The translations under genes were made by a program, and so were the position numbers. Under the pieces are notes generated by a model. It was not told where the DNA came from. It saw only the letters and a list, made by a program, of their open reading frames with translations, and did not search any database. A DNA stretch of 64,000 bases from an uncultured Collinsella sp. (GTDB taxonomy: Bacteria; Actinomycetota; Coriobacteriia; Coriobacteriales; Coriobacteriaceae), in contig CAJKFS010000006.1 in assembly GCA_905199225.1 (NCBI GenBank), positions 1 to 64,000 of the forward strand, in the 5' to 3' direction. Positions 25,665-34,672 of the stretch are shown here, piece by piece. The first letter of the stretch is position 1. Each line of letters opens with the position of its first letter.

Positions 25665-26378
25665 TTACGCCTCCTTTTTCTGCTTGTCGCGGGCGGCCTT
25701 AGCGGCAAGCGCCGCGCGGACCTTGGCCGCTTTCTCGGGATCCATGGCGGCGAGCTTTGCCTCCATCTCGGCGGCCTTGAGCGCGGCCTTCGCAGCAGCT
25801 TCATCGTGCTGAGCATCGGAGCCGGCAGCCGCATCGGGCTGAACGGCAGCGCCCGCAGCATCGCCGGCGTCTGCGGCGCCCTCCCCCGCAGCAGCAGCGG
25901 CAGCGGCCTTCTCGGCCGCAGCCTTGCGCGCCTTGGCCTCTGCGGCGGCACGGACCTTCATGGCTTTCTCGCGCGCGGCCTTCACCTCGGGTGTGATGAC
26001 GCTCATGGGCTCGGCAGTCGAGACCTGGTAGAAAAAGCCCTTAAAGTCGATCTGCATGTCGGTGATGGCAAGCCCAAACAGATCGTGTGCCTCGTTCTCA
26101 AACGGAAACACCGCCGGATAGTACGAGCTGATGGACGGAATCTCCTGACACTGGTCGATGCCCTCGACTACCAGGTTCTCAATCGCATAGTTACCGTCCT
26201 GAGCGATCTGCTCTTGCGCAGCGCGGACGTTGATAAACGTATAGACCAGGCGATACGTGCCGTCGTCGACGCTGCGCTCGGCGTGCATTTGCACAAAGCG
26301 CGCGCCGACGCCCTTGAGCGCCTGGACATGCAACAGGAGCTCGTCGATCCCGACGGTGGTATAGATAGCCTTTTGCAT
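25665..26378 (-). CDS. echD: Ech hydrogenase NuoC-like subunit EchD with long Ala/Lys tail
   Basis: 237 residues. The first 140 match the 30-kDa NuoC/EchD domain (FVQMHAERSVDDGTYRLVYTF; PAVFPFENEAHDLFGL). The remaining roughly 95 residues are an Ala/Lys/Glu-rich, probably helical and disordered tail that is not part of the family. Start codon overlaps the echC stop (TAATG). Confidence 0.88.
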   Translation of the reverse strand: MQKAIYTTVGIDELLLHVQALKGVGARFVQMHAERSVDDGTYRLVYTFINVRAAQEQIAQDGNYAIENLVVEGIDQCQEIPSISSYYPAVFPFENEAHDLFGLAITDMQIDFKGFFYQVSTAEPMSVITPEVKAAREKAMKVRAAAEAKARKAAAEKAAAAAAAGEGAADAGDAAGAAVQPDAAAGSDAQHDEAAAKAALKAAEMEAKLAAMDPEKAAKVRAALAAKAARDKQKKEA

Positions 26379-26932
26379 TACTCGGCCTCCTTTGCAGCGG
26401 CGGGCGCGTCGCTGGCCTCCGCAGCAGCCACAAACCCGTCCTCGCCCAGCTCAACGCCACCGTCCCAGGTTGCGGCACCGCCCACGGTGAGCGGATCGCC
26501 GCCGGCGCGCATCACGGCCTCCTTCTGGTCCAAGATGCCGCACGCCTCCACAATGGCATCGATCACGGTCTCGGGGCGAATGGCGCACCCGGGCGCGTAC
26601 ACGTCCACGGGAATTGCGCGGTCCACGCCGCCGATCACGTTATAGGCATCGCGGAACACGCCGCCCGAACACGCGCAGATGCCGCAGGCCACCACGCACT
26701 TGGGCTCGAGCATCTGGTTGTAGATCTGGCGCACGACGGGCAGGTTCTGGGCATTGACCGACCCCGTCACCAAAAAGATATCCGCATGCTTAGGGTTGCC
26801 GGTGTTGACCACGCCAAAGCGCTCCGCATCGAACAGTGGCGTGAGCGAGGCCAGCACCTCGATATCGCATCCGTTGCAGCTCGAGCCGTCGTAATGAATA
26901 ACCCACGGCGAGCGCGACATTTTATGATCCAT
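26378..26932 (-). CDS. echC: Ech hydrogenase small subunit EchC
   Basis: 184 residues, NuoB-like. The four Cys of the proximal 4Fe-4S cluster are visible: SSCNGCDIE, ACGICACSGG and YAPGCAIRPE. It receives electrons from EchF and feeds the nickel site in EchE. Downstream of the fused membrane subunit, and coupled to echD. The last 35 residues are an acidic, Ala-rich tail. Confidence 0.9.
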   Translation of the reverse strand: MDHKMSRSPWVIHYDGSSCNGCDIEVLASLTPLFDAERFGVVNTGNPKHADIFLVTGSVNAQNLPVVRQIYNQMLEPKCVVACGICACSGGVFRDAYNVIGGVDRAIPVDVYAPGCAIRPETVIDAIVEACGILDQKEAVMRAGGDPLTVGGAATWDGGVELGEDGFVAAAEASDAPAAAKEAE

Positions 26933-26944
26933 GGATGCCGCCTC

Positions 26945-29827
26945 CTAAATAAACACGTCGACGAGGATGGGCATAAGGTTGAGCAGGCCAAACACCAGCG
27001 CCACGCCCCAGCCGAGCTTAAAGCAGCTGCGCCAGGTGCTGCGTGCGAAGGTGTTGTCGATCAGCACCTCGACAAAATACGTCGCAGCCATCACGACCAG
27101 GGCGACCAGCCAGCTCACCGGGTTGTCCCAAACAAAGAACATGCCCACCCACATCAAAAACAGCACGGTCTCGCACCAGTGCATAAGGGTCATCTTGGCC
27201 AGCGTGCCGCCGCTCATCTCGGTGGCGACGCCCTGGACGATCTCCTGATGCGCGTGATGCGAGTACGAAAGATCGAACGGCGACTTGCGCAGCTTGATGG
27301 TGAGCACCGCGAGCAGCGCGAGGAAAATGGGCGCGCTGTACACGATGATGGGGGCCGACTGCCCCGTCACGGCGATGGAATCGAAGCTATCGGTGGCAAG
27401 GTACAGGCCCACACTCATCAGCAGAACGGCGGGCTCGTAACTCATGACCTGCAGCAGCTCGCGATCGGCGCCAACCTGGGCAAACGGGCTTTGCGTCGAG
27501 GCGGACGCCAACACCACAAAGATCGCGGCGAGCGTCACCATAAAAGCGCACAGCAGCGTGTTGGAGCCCGACACAAAGATGCCGCCGCCCACGACGGTAA
27601 AGATGAGCGCGCACGCCATATAGGTGTCGTCCATGGTGTTTACGCTGGCGGGGGCCTTGCGCAGCAGCTTGGCAACGTCGTAGAAGGGCTGCAGCAGACG
27701 CGGACCCACACGGCCCTGCATGCGGGCCGAAAGTTTGCGGTCAACGCCGTCGATCAGGCCACCAACCAAAGGCGCCAGCAGGGCAAACACTACGGTACCA
27801 ATAAATATGCCCACAACACCCGAACCCTCGAAATACTTGCCGCGCAGCACCGAGGGCGCGCTCATGGCAAGTCGCTCGGGCCCAATCCACGCGCAACACA
27901 GCAGCGCAAACAAGATGATGCTGCAGCACACGACGCTACCCGCGGGGCCAATACGCTTCTCGCCAAGGGCGTCCTCCGAGTACCAATTGCGCTTTTCGGC
28001 CTTCACCTCGTGCCCCATCGAGCCGCGGAAATGGCGATATTTGTCGGTTCCCACGCCCGAAAGATATACGTTTACATGCGGTTTGTTGCTCACTCGGAAT
28101 GAAGTCAGCAGCACCACGGCGATAAAAGCCACGATAACCACCATCAGGTACATGGCGTCCTTGCCAATAACGTGCGGCACGCGGCCAAACACCATGGCCA
28201 AGTAAGGCGACACCAGACCGCTCGAGATAACCGGGAACGCCACGCAGCACAGAATCAGCAGCGCGGCGATGGTGTTGAGGGCCATCCATTCGGTCTTATG
28301 GACATTGACCTCAACGTTTTGAGCCGTGGGGTTGACGCCCGAAAGCTTGGCAAGCCACTTGCCCCAGAAGAAGAACGTCGCGGCCGAGCCAAAGGCAAGC
28401 ACCATGATCATGAGCACGTTGCCGGTCTGCGCGAACGCCACCAGGGCGCCCCACTTGGACACGAGCATGCCAAACGGCGCCACGAACATGCCCATGATGC
28501 CCAGCATCATCAGGCGCGTCAGGTGCGGCATGCGGCTGAACATACCGTCCATGTCCTCGATATTGCGGCTGCCGATATGATGCTCGGCCGTGCCCACGCA
28601 CAGGAACAGCAGCGACTTTGCCACCGTGTGAAACAGAATCAGGAAGATGGCCGCCCATACGGCCTCGGGCGCGCCGACACCCAAGCAGGCACTGATGAGG
28701 CCCAAGTTGGAAATGGTGGAGTACGCGAGCACGCGTTTGGCGTTGCTCTGCGAAATGGCCATGAGGGCAGCGAGCAAAAACGTGATGGCACCCACACTCG
28801 TGACCATAAAGCCGGTCACGGGATAGATGGCATAGAGCGGGCTCAGCTTGACCATCAGGAACACGCCGGCCTTGACCATGGTGGACGAGTGCAGCAGGGC
28901 GCTCGTGGGCGTGGGGGCAACCATGGCACCCAACAGCCACGTGTGGAACGGCATCTGTGCGGCCTTGGTGAGTGCGGCGAGCGACAACAGAACGACCGGC
29001 ATCACCAGCAGCGCGGATTGCGCGGTTCCGGCGCCGGAAAGCTCGATCATGCCCGAGATGGTCAGCGGCATGCCGTTGACGTGCAGGAACATAAGGCCCG
29101 CCAAAAACGCGATGCCGCCCAGCATGTTGAGGATGATCTGGGTGAAGGCGTTTTTGATGGCCTCGGGCGTGCGCGTGTAGCCAATCATAAGGAACGAGCA
29201 CACGGTGGTGATTTCCCAGCCGCAGAACAGCCACTCAAGGTTGTCACTCGTCACGATGACGAACATGGCCGAGAGGAATAGAAACATAAGCGCCAGGAAC
29301 TGCGGGCGACGGTCGGGCGCGGTCTGCCCGCGCAGCGCAGCCTCGTGCTCGTCATGGGCCTGGAAGTCCTTCATGTAGCCCAGGGCATACACGCAGATTA
29401 GGCTACCGACGATGCCGACGGCGAGGACCATGATCACACTCATGTAGTCCAGGTAGAGCGGCGTCGCCGTGACGGCTTCGACCGCGGGCAGCGTCATGGC
29501 TGCAAAGGCGAACGAGCCCACCAGCTGGACTATGCCGAGCACCGTGGCGAGCGCGTTCCTATATTTGTACGCGTTGTACAGGATTACGGCGCACAGGATG
29601 ACGTCGATGACGGAGCTGATGATCGAGAGCACATGCGAGGTGCCGGAGGCAACCTCAAAGCTCTGCGGACCCATGCCAAAAAACATGACGGCGACTACAA
29701 CTGTCACCGCCATAATAATGCCGGAACCTATGAGCCCCACCGCATCGCGGGCGCGGTCGCCGCGCGCGAACAGCATGCCCAGCGCCGGTACCAGCGGAAA
29801 CAGGGTAAGGAAATACAGTAGCGTCAT
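26945..29827 (-). CDS. fused EchA-EchB membrane subunit of Ech hydrogenase
   Basis: 960 residues, about twice the length of one subunit. Residues 1 to about 600 are an NuoL/EchA-type antiporter-like subunit (SDNLEWLFCGWEITTV; KAAQMPFHTWLLGAM with the conserved Lys; LLHSSTMVKAG; HTVAKSLLFL). After a linker (about 600-660) residues to the end are an NuoH/EchB-type subunit (GVDRKLSARMQGRVGPRLLQ; AQVGADRELLQVMSYEP; RKSPFDLSYSHHAHQEIVQG). In known Ech operons these are two genes. There is no stop or frameshift at the junction. It should form the ion-translocating arm that couples ferredoxin-dependent H2 formation to a proton or sodium gradient. First gene of the operon. Confidence 0.9.
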   Translation of the reverse strand: MTLLYFLTLFPLVPALGMLFARGDRARDAVGLIGSGIIMAVTVVVAVMFFGMGPQSFEVASGTSHVLSIISSVIDVILCAVILYNAYKYRNALATVLGIVQLVGSFAFAAMTLPAVEAVTATPLYLDYMSVIMVLAVGIVGSLICVYALGYMKDFQAHDEHEAALRGQTAPDRRPQFLALMFLFLSAMFVIVTSDNLEWLFCGWEITTVCSFLMIGYTRTPEAIKNAFTQIILNMLGGIAFLAGLMFLHVNGMPLTISGMIELSGAGTAQSALLVMPVVLLSLAALTKAAQMPFHTWLLGAMVAPTPTSALLHSSTMVKAGVFLMVKLSPLYAIYPVTGFMVTSVGAITFLLAALMAISQSNAKRVLAYSTISNLGLISACLGVGAPEAVWAAIFLILFHTVAKSLLFLCVGTAEHHIGSRNIEDMDGMFSRMPHLTRLMMLGIMGMFVAPFGMLVSKWGALVAFAQTGNVLMIMVLAFGSAATFFFWGKWLAKLSGVNPTAQNVEVNVHKTEWMALNTIAALLILCCVAFPVISSGLVSPYLAMVFGRVPHVIGKDAMYLMVVIVAFIAVVLLTSFRVSNKPHVNVYLSGVGTDKYRHFRGSMGHEVKAEKRNWYSEDALGEKRIGPAGSVVCCSIILFALLCCAWIGPERLAMSAPSVLRGKYFEGSGVVGIFIGTVVFALLAPLVGGLIDGVDRKLSARMQGRVGPRLLQPFYDVAKLLRKAPASVNTMDDTYMACALIFTVVGGGIFVSGSNTLLCAFMVTLAAIFVVLASASTQSPFAQVGADRELLQVMSYEPAVLLMSVGLYLATDSFDSIAVTGQSAPIIVYSAPIFLALLAVLTIKLRKSPFDLSYSHHAHQEIVQGVATEMSGGTLAKMTLMHWCETVLFLMWVGMFFVWDNPVSWLVALVVMAATYFVEVLIDNTFARSTWRSCFKLGWGVALVFGLLNLMPILVDVFI

Positions 29828-30079
29828 ACCATCACTCCCCCATGCAAAAACGCTGCAATTGTTTAACGTTATAGCTCAATTGATGAGTAGCGGCAGCGGG
29901 TTTTCGGTCAACTGGGGAGTTTTAGGCGTACGGGGCAAGGAGTCTGTCCGCATTGGAGCAAAGGGGCGACGCTCCCCCTATCGCAGCGGTGGGCGCACGG
30001 GCCACTGCGCGCGGTTTATTGGCCATTTTGGAGGATGTCCCGATAGGCTCGCGGCGGTCCAAAAAGTTGGCGCGGCAAG

Positions 30080-30103
30080 AAAAATGCGCCCCTGTGGGCG
30101 CAC
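30080..30103 (-). terminator. terminator of the orphan HTH gene
   Basis: Stem TGCGCC/GGCGCA followed on the minus strand by TTTTTC, 12 bp after the stop codon. The remaining gap 29828-30079, upstream of the Ech operon, shows no gene. Confidence 0.6.
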
Positions 30104-30114
30104 CATCCCGTTTG

Positions 30115-30510
30115 CTATTCCGTCTTTTTAACGCGCGGCTTGCGACCGCGCGGCTTATCGACCAGTGCGGACTCACCGCTCTCGCGGTACTGACGGCACC
30201 AAGCCTTGACCGAAGACTCGCTGGGAATCTTGTGCTTAATCATGGCCTCGCGAACCGTCAAGCCGTTTTCCAGACGGTCCTTAACCACAGCGAGCTTTAC
30301 GTCGTACGAATAGGTGTGATGATGCGAACCGGCGTTGAGAACGGCGTCGGCACCGCCCACGGCATACGCGCGGGCCCACTGACGAGCCGTGGCCTGGGGA
30401 ATGCCAAGCTCCGCGGCGAGGGCGCGATGACCGACCCCCTCTTGGAGGATCTCGACGGCGCGCTGCCTAACCTCGGGCGCATGCGTGCGAGTCCTAGTTG
30501 CTTCCAACAT
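30115..30510 (-). CDS. orphan double helix-turn-helix protein, transposase-OrfA-like
   Basis: 131 residues with two helix-turn-helix units (about 12-50: EILQEGVGHRALAAELGIPQATARQWARAY; about 65-110: VVKDRLENGLTVREAMIKHKIPSESSVKAWCRQY) as in OrfA of IS3-like elements. It ends in a basic RGRKPRVKK tail resembling an AT-hook. No OrfB, no inverted repeats and no target duplication are visible, so it may be a domesticated DNA-binding protein. A GTG 9 bp upstream is an alternative start. Confidence 0.7.
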   Translation of the reverse strand: MLEATRTRTHAPEVRQRAVEILQEGVGHRALAAELGIPQATARQWARAYAVGGADAVLNAGSHHHTYSYDVKLAVVKDRLENGLTVREAMIKHKIPSESSVKAWCRQYRESGESALVDKPRGRKPRVKKTE

Positions 30511-30845
30511 ACCTGCCACTTCTTAGCCTTAACCGTTAATCTGCTTTCTTACGTGCAAGTTAGATAGTAGCATTTTACTGTTTGCTCAAAGCAGTTAATT
30601 AAAATAGACGCGGTGTTATCTGGGCATTTGGCACCAATTTACGACATTTCTTTATCGATTATTTACGCTGGTAGCTGACTCGCAGCTAATCGTCATTCGC
30701 TTGTCAACAAAATTGACATCTCTTTATGTCCTTTGGCATAGAGGATATAGTTATTAACCCCTCCCCCAATAATTTTGAGTAATCGGCAAGGCAGTAGACG
30801 TCCTTACTCCTCATGATTACCGCGCATTGCCATCCACCGGAGCAA

Positions 30846-30884
30846 AACAAAAAGGGCGGGGCCTGCTGCGCTTGCAGGCCCCGC
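30846..30884 (-). terminator. terminator of the flavin oxidoreductase gene
   Basis: Perfect 11-bp stem GCGGGGCCTGC/GCAGGCCCCGC with TTTTTG on the minus strand. The gap 30511-30845, upstream of the HTH gene, is AT-rich and promoter-like but holds no gene. Confidence 0.85.
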
Positions 30885-30959
30885 ACCGGTTGACACCCGA
30901 CGGGATACAGCCGGGCGAGGCGAATCCGTGCTACCGCCCCGCCTGGCCGCGATGTTCAA

Positions 30960-32990
30960 CTACAGCTCGTTGGCCGCGTGATACGCCGTGCGAATGGCGC
31001 TCGCAATGTCGGCGGTGCGCTCGCCCGAGCAGTCGCCCACGCAGGTCACGGGCACCGTCACGCCATCCAGGTCAAACGCGTTGGCCTTGGAGCCCACGGC
31101 CATCACCACGTAATCGCAGGCGATCTTTACCGGCTCCTCGGCGCCGTCCTCGGCGGTGCGAACGGCCTCCACGCCCTCGTCAGTAATGGCGGTCAGGCGG
31201 GTCTTCACGTGCTGTTCCACGTTGTGCTCGGCAAAGTCGCTCATAATCAGCGGCAGAATGGTCTCGGACTCGCCCGCGGCAATCTTGTCGAGCATCTCGA
31301 CAATCGCCACCTCGCAGCCGTGCTGCAGCAGATACTCGGCAGTCTCGGTGCCCACCAGGCCACCGCCAATGACGGCGGCGCGGCCCGTAAGCTCCACCTT
31401 GCCGGCCAGCACGTCCCAGCTCGAGACGACCTTCTCCGAGTCGGCGCCCGGAACGGGGATGACCACGTCGTGCGCGCCCACGGCCACAATCGCGGCGTCG
31501 GCGGCGTTGAGATCCGTGGGGTTAGCGGCATGGTTGAGCTCAACCTTCACGCCCAGGCCGGGCAGAATCTTCTCGTAATACTCGACCGAGCGCATAATCT
31601 CATCCTTGCGCGGAGGCGCGGCCGCCAGCACAATCTGGCCGCCCAAGTGATCGCTCGCCTCATAGACGGTCACGTCGTAGCCGCGCTTGGCCGCCACGCG
31701 CGCGGCCTCCAGACCGGCGATGCCGCCGCCCACCACGGCGATCTTCTTGTCGCCCTCGCCCGGCTTAATGGCGATGGTTGCCTCATCGCCGTTCTCGGCA
31801 TTGAGCACGCACGAGATGTACTTGCGGTTTTGAATCGCATCGACGCAGCCCTTGTTGCAGTTGAGGCACTCGCGGATGGGCTCACCCGTGGCGGCCTTCA
31901 GCGCAATGTCGGGGTCGCACATGAGCGAGCGGCCATAGGCGATGATGTCGGCGGCGCCGTCTTCCAGAATCTTCTCGCCGGCCTCGACCGAAACCACGCG
32001 GCCCACGGTTGCCACCGGCACGGAGACCAGGGCCTTGACGCGCTCGGCCACGGGCAGCGTCCAGTTGTAGGGCATGGCACCCATGGGCGGAATGGTGTCG
32101 CCCATGTTGCCGGTGTGGTTGGCCTGTGCGACCTGGATCATGTCGATGCCGGCGCCCTCGAGCAGCTTGGCGAACTCGCAGGCCTCGTCGGGCTGCAGGC
32201 CACCCTTGCCGCGCGGCGTGCCGTCGGGGTTCTCCATGATCACGGGCAGTTTGTACTCCACCATCAGCTGCGGCGCGGCCTCCTTAATGGCGGCGACGAC
32301 CTCCAGCGCGTAGCGAACGCGGTTCTCGAACGAGCCGCCGTACTCGTCGGTGCGCTGGTTGAGGATGGCCGAGCACAGCGAACCTACCAGGCGGTCGCCG
32401 TGGACCTCGATGGCGTCGATGCCGGCCTGCTGCGCGCGGGCGGCCGAGGCAGCGATGGCCTCCTTGATCTGGGTGAGCTGCTCTACGCTCGCCTCGTTCA
32501 CAAAGTGCTGCATGTCGTGATGCAGCTTGGCGTAGGCCTGGTTGCGGATCTCGTTGGACTCGGCCATCTTGGCGGCAAAGGTCTCCTCGTCGCCGGCGGC
32601 CTTGGCCTCCTGCGCGGCCTTGGCGGCGGCCATGGATCCCATGACCATGCGGCCGACACCGGGCACATCGTACTCGGGGTGGAACAGCTGCAGCGCGACC
32701 TTGGCGCCGTGCTTGTGAACGGCGTCGGCCAGGGCCTTAAACGTGGGGATCTGAGCGTCGGTCGCCAGCTTGGGCGTGGGGCTTGCGGTCATGACGGGAG
32801 CGACGTCGCCGATGACGATGTAGCTCACGCCGCCACGGGCCAGGCGCTCGTAAAAAGCCAGGCTGCGCTCGCCAATGGAACCGTCGCGCTCCTCGTAGCC
32901 GGTGGTCAGCGGCGGGAACATAATACGGTTCTTGAGCTCAAGGGGGCCAACCGTAATGGGCTGGAGCAGCTTGGATGCAGGTGCGGTCAT
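30960..32990 (-). CDS. NADH:flavin oxidoreductase of the enoate/2,4-dienoyl-CoA reductase family
   Basis: 676 residues: an Old Yellow Enzyme TIM barrel binding FMN (about 1-360), a 4Fe-4S site CLNCNKGC...C, and a C-terminal FAD/NAD(P)H domain (KIAVVGGGIAGLEAARVAAKRGYDV; second nucleotide motif in AAVIGGGLVGTETAEYLLQ). Same architecture as BaiCD/BaiH, enoate reductases and DCR. In gut anaerobes such enzymes reduce activated C=C bonds of bile-acid intermediates, enoates, flavonoids or drugs; the substrate here is unknown. The second ATG (32990) is preferred for spacing from AGAGAGGA. Single-gene unit. Confidence 0.92.
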   Translation of the reverse strand: MTAPASKLLQPITVGPLELKNRIMFPPLTTGYEERDGSIGERSLAFYERLARGGVSYIVIGDVAPVMTASPTPKLATDAQIPTFKALADAVHKHGAKVALQLFHPEYDVPGVGRMVMGSMAAAKAAQEAKAAGDEETFAAKMAESNEIRNQAYAKLHHDMQHFVNEASVEQLTQIKEAIAASAARAQQAGIDAIEVHGDRLVGSLCSAILNQRTDEYGGSFENRVRYALEVVAAIKEAAPQLMVEYKLPVIMENPDGTPRGKGGLQPDEACEFAKLLEGAGIDMIQVAQANHTGNMGDTIPPMGAMPYNWTLPVAERVKALVSVPVATVGRVVSVEAGEKILEDGAADIIAYGRSLMCDPDIALKAATGEPIRECLNCNKGCVDAIQNRKYISCVLNAENGDEATIAIKPGEGDKKIAVVGGGIAGLEAARVAAKRGYDVTVYEASDHLGGQIVLAAAPPRKDEIMRSVEYYEKILPGLGVKVELNHAANPTDLNAADAAIVAVGAHDVVIPVPGADSEKVVSSWDVLAGKVELTGRAAVIGGGLVGTETAEYLLQHGCEVAIVEMLDKIAAGESETILPLIMSDFAEHNVEQHVKTRLTAITDEGVEAVRTAEDGAEEPVKIACDYVVMAVGSKANAFDLDGVTVPVTCVGDCSGERTADIASAIRTAYHAANEL

Positions 32991-33130
32991 GGACATTCCT
33001 CTCTTGTAGGCGCGGCGGCGATGGTGCCGCGTAGTTGTCTAGAGGATATGGCATGGGGGCACAGCGGCACAACGGAAATCGGCGAATATCAGGTGGCGGC
33101 AAGCGGATGGGGCAAGGCGGTCCGTCGGTT

Positions 33131-33430
33131 TGTCTCGATCTGTAACAGTTACGCGGCAAAACCGGGTCTTACTGTTACAGATCGAGACATTCCTCTCGGC
33201 CCATCCTCAACAATCTAGATCTGTAACAGCTAGGCCCACTTTTGGCCCCTATCTGTTACAGATCGAGACAAACCAAACCCGCCTGCTAGAAAATCTAAAT
33301 CTGTAACAGTTACTCGGCAAAATCCGTCCCTCGTGTTACAGATTTAGACAAACACGACCCAACCCACCGGTATATCTCGATCTGTAACACCAAGCCGCCC
33401 AAATCGGGTCTAGATGTTACAGATCGAGAT
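33131..33430. repeat. array of four palindromic repeats (family D)
   Basis: Units 33131-33189, 33214-33268, 33294-33348 and 33374-33430 each have arms of the type TCTCGATCTGTAACA / TGTTACAGATCGAGA around a variable 23-28 nt centre; inter-unit spacing is about 25 bp. Units 1 and 4 have TCTCGAT arms, unit 3 has TCTAAAT in the left arm and ATTTAGA in the right, a paired change. No ORF, no cas gene. Confidence 0.8.
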
Positions 33431-33479
33431 TTTGTTTGAGAGGCCGAGAATTGGACCGAAAACACAGTCCCGGAATAAC

Positions 33480-33508
33480 AAAAAAGCTCGCCGGCTAGGC
33501 CGACGAGC
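33480..33508 (-). terminator. terminator of the initiator tRNA
   Basis: Stem GCTCGTCGGC/GCCGGCGAGC (minus strand) with loop TAG/CTA followed by six T, 10 bp after the tRNA 3' end. Confidence 0.8.
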
Positions 33509-33518
33509 TGCAAGTTCT

Positions 33519-33595
33519 TGGTCGCGGGGGCAGGATTTGAACCTACGACCTCCGGGTTATGAGCCCGGCGAGCTACCAGACTGCTCCACCCCGCA
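33519..33595 (-). tRNA. initiator tRNA-fMet (CAU)
   Basis: 77 nt including an encoded CCA. The anticodon loop is CTCATAA; the anticodon stem CCGGG/CCCGG gives the three consecutive G-C pairs of initiators, and the D stem GAGC/GCTC gives the A11-U24 pair. T loop TTCAAAT. The acceptor stem TGCGGGG/CCCCGCG has U1 opposite G72, rather than the common C1/A72 mismatch. Located alone, followed by its own terminator. Confidence 0.93.
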
Positions 33596-33792
33596 ATGTC
33601 TGGGCGCTTCATGTGCGCAAGAAAGAATATTACGCGGGAGTTCGGTAAGCGGCAAGGAAAATCTCGTAGAGCATAATTCCTTCATATTTAAAACCCCTCA
33701 GCCCCTATCACCGTAAACGAATCGCAGCCGAGCGCCGTCGGCGGCGCGTATACAATGGTGCGCGTCCTTTTATGCCAACACTGGGAGTAGAC

Positions 33793-34566
33793 ATGCTGCT
33801 CGCTATCGATATGGGAAACACGCAGACGGCCATGGGCCTGTTTGACGGAGACGAGCTGGTGCAGTCGTGGCGTATGCCCACCGACCGCTCCTATACCGCC
33901 GACGAGATCCACGTGCGCCTGATGGGTTTCTTTAAGATGTACGGCCTTTCGCTCGATGCGGTCGACGCAATCGCCTTTGCGGGCGTGGTGCCGCAGCTCT
34001 CGCGCGAGTGGCACGCCGTGGCCGACCGCATTGCCGCGGACGCCATCGTCATCGGGCCGCAGACGGCCGCCGTAACCAAGCTGCGGGCGGCGCGCCCCCA
34101 GGCCGTTGGTGCCGACCGCATCGCCAACGCCGTCGCTGCCGAGACCTTCTATGGCGCGCCGGCGATCGTGGTGGACTTTGGCACCGCGACCAATATCGAC
34201 GTCATCGATGAGGACGGTTATTACATTGGCGGAGCGATCGCGCCGGGCATCCGCATCTCCATGGACGCGCTTGCCGCCCGTGCCGCCAAGCTCGCCAGCG
34301 TGCCGCTCGAGGCGCCCGAGCACGCCATCGGCCGCGATACCGAGGAGTGCATCAAGGTCGGCGCCGTGATGGGCGCCGCCGCCATGGCCGAAGGCCTGGT
34401 CGCGCGCATGAAGCGCGAGCTGGGCCGCGACGATGCCACCGTTATCGCCACAGGCGGTCTCGCCGGCATCGTCGCCGGCTCGACCGATGCCTTCGACGTG
34501 GTAGACGGCCAACTCACCATCAAGGGCATCTGCGAAATCTACCGCCGCATGCAGGAGCTGGGATAG
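33793..34566 (+). CDS. coaX: type III pantothenate kinase
   Basis: 257 residues. First step of coenzyme A synthesis. The CoaX motifs are present: LLAIDMGNTQTAMGL (phosphate loop), ADRIANAVAAETFY, VVDFGTATNIDVID and GGAIAPGIRISMDAL, plus TGGLAGIVA near the end. Type III enzymes use ATP with monovalent cation and are not inhibited by CoA. The start at 33793 follows GGGAG; the frame is open seven codons earlier. A TATACAAT sequence about 45 bp upstream may be the -10 box. Confidence 0.92.
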   Translation: MLLAIDMGNTQTAMGLFDGDELVQSWRMPTDRSYTADEIHVRLMGFFKMYGLSLDAVDAIAFAGVVPQLSREWHAVADRIAADAIVIGPQTAAVTKLRAARPQAVGADRIANAVAAETFYGAPAIVVDFGTATNIDVIDEDGYYIGGAIAPGIRISMDALAARAAKLASVPLEAPEHAIGRDTEECIKVGAVMGAAAMAEGLVARMKRELGRDDATVIATGGLAGIVAGSTDAFDVVDGQLTIKGICEIYRRMQELG

Positions 34567-34620
34567 AGCAGGGGCTTAAGTCGAGCACGAGCGCGAGCGG
34601 CGAACTAGGCAACGCATCGG

Positions 34621-34665
34621 CCCTATTCCTCAAAATCGAAAGATTTTCAGTTTTGAGGAATAGGG
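34621..34665. repeat. 45-bp palindrome E1
   Basis: Arms CCCTATTCCTCAAAA/TTTTGAGGAATAGGG are perfect; centre GAAAGATTTTC. One of three copies around the ATPase gene. It follows coaX closely and may double as its terminator. Confidence 0.8.
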
Positions 34666-34672
34666 CTTTCTG

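Noticed and set aside
30978..33218. 746-codon plus-strand ORF opposite the flavin oxidoreductase
   Set aside because: Composition is His/Ala/Gly/Arg rich as expected for a complement of a high-GC gene; no motif, and the minus strand encodes a complete enzyme.
33131..33430. CRISPR array
   Set aside because: The repeat units are complete hairpins with variable loops, only four, and there is no leader or cas gene; better described as palindrome array.
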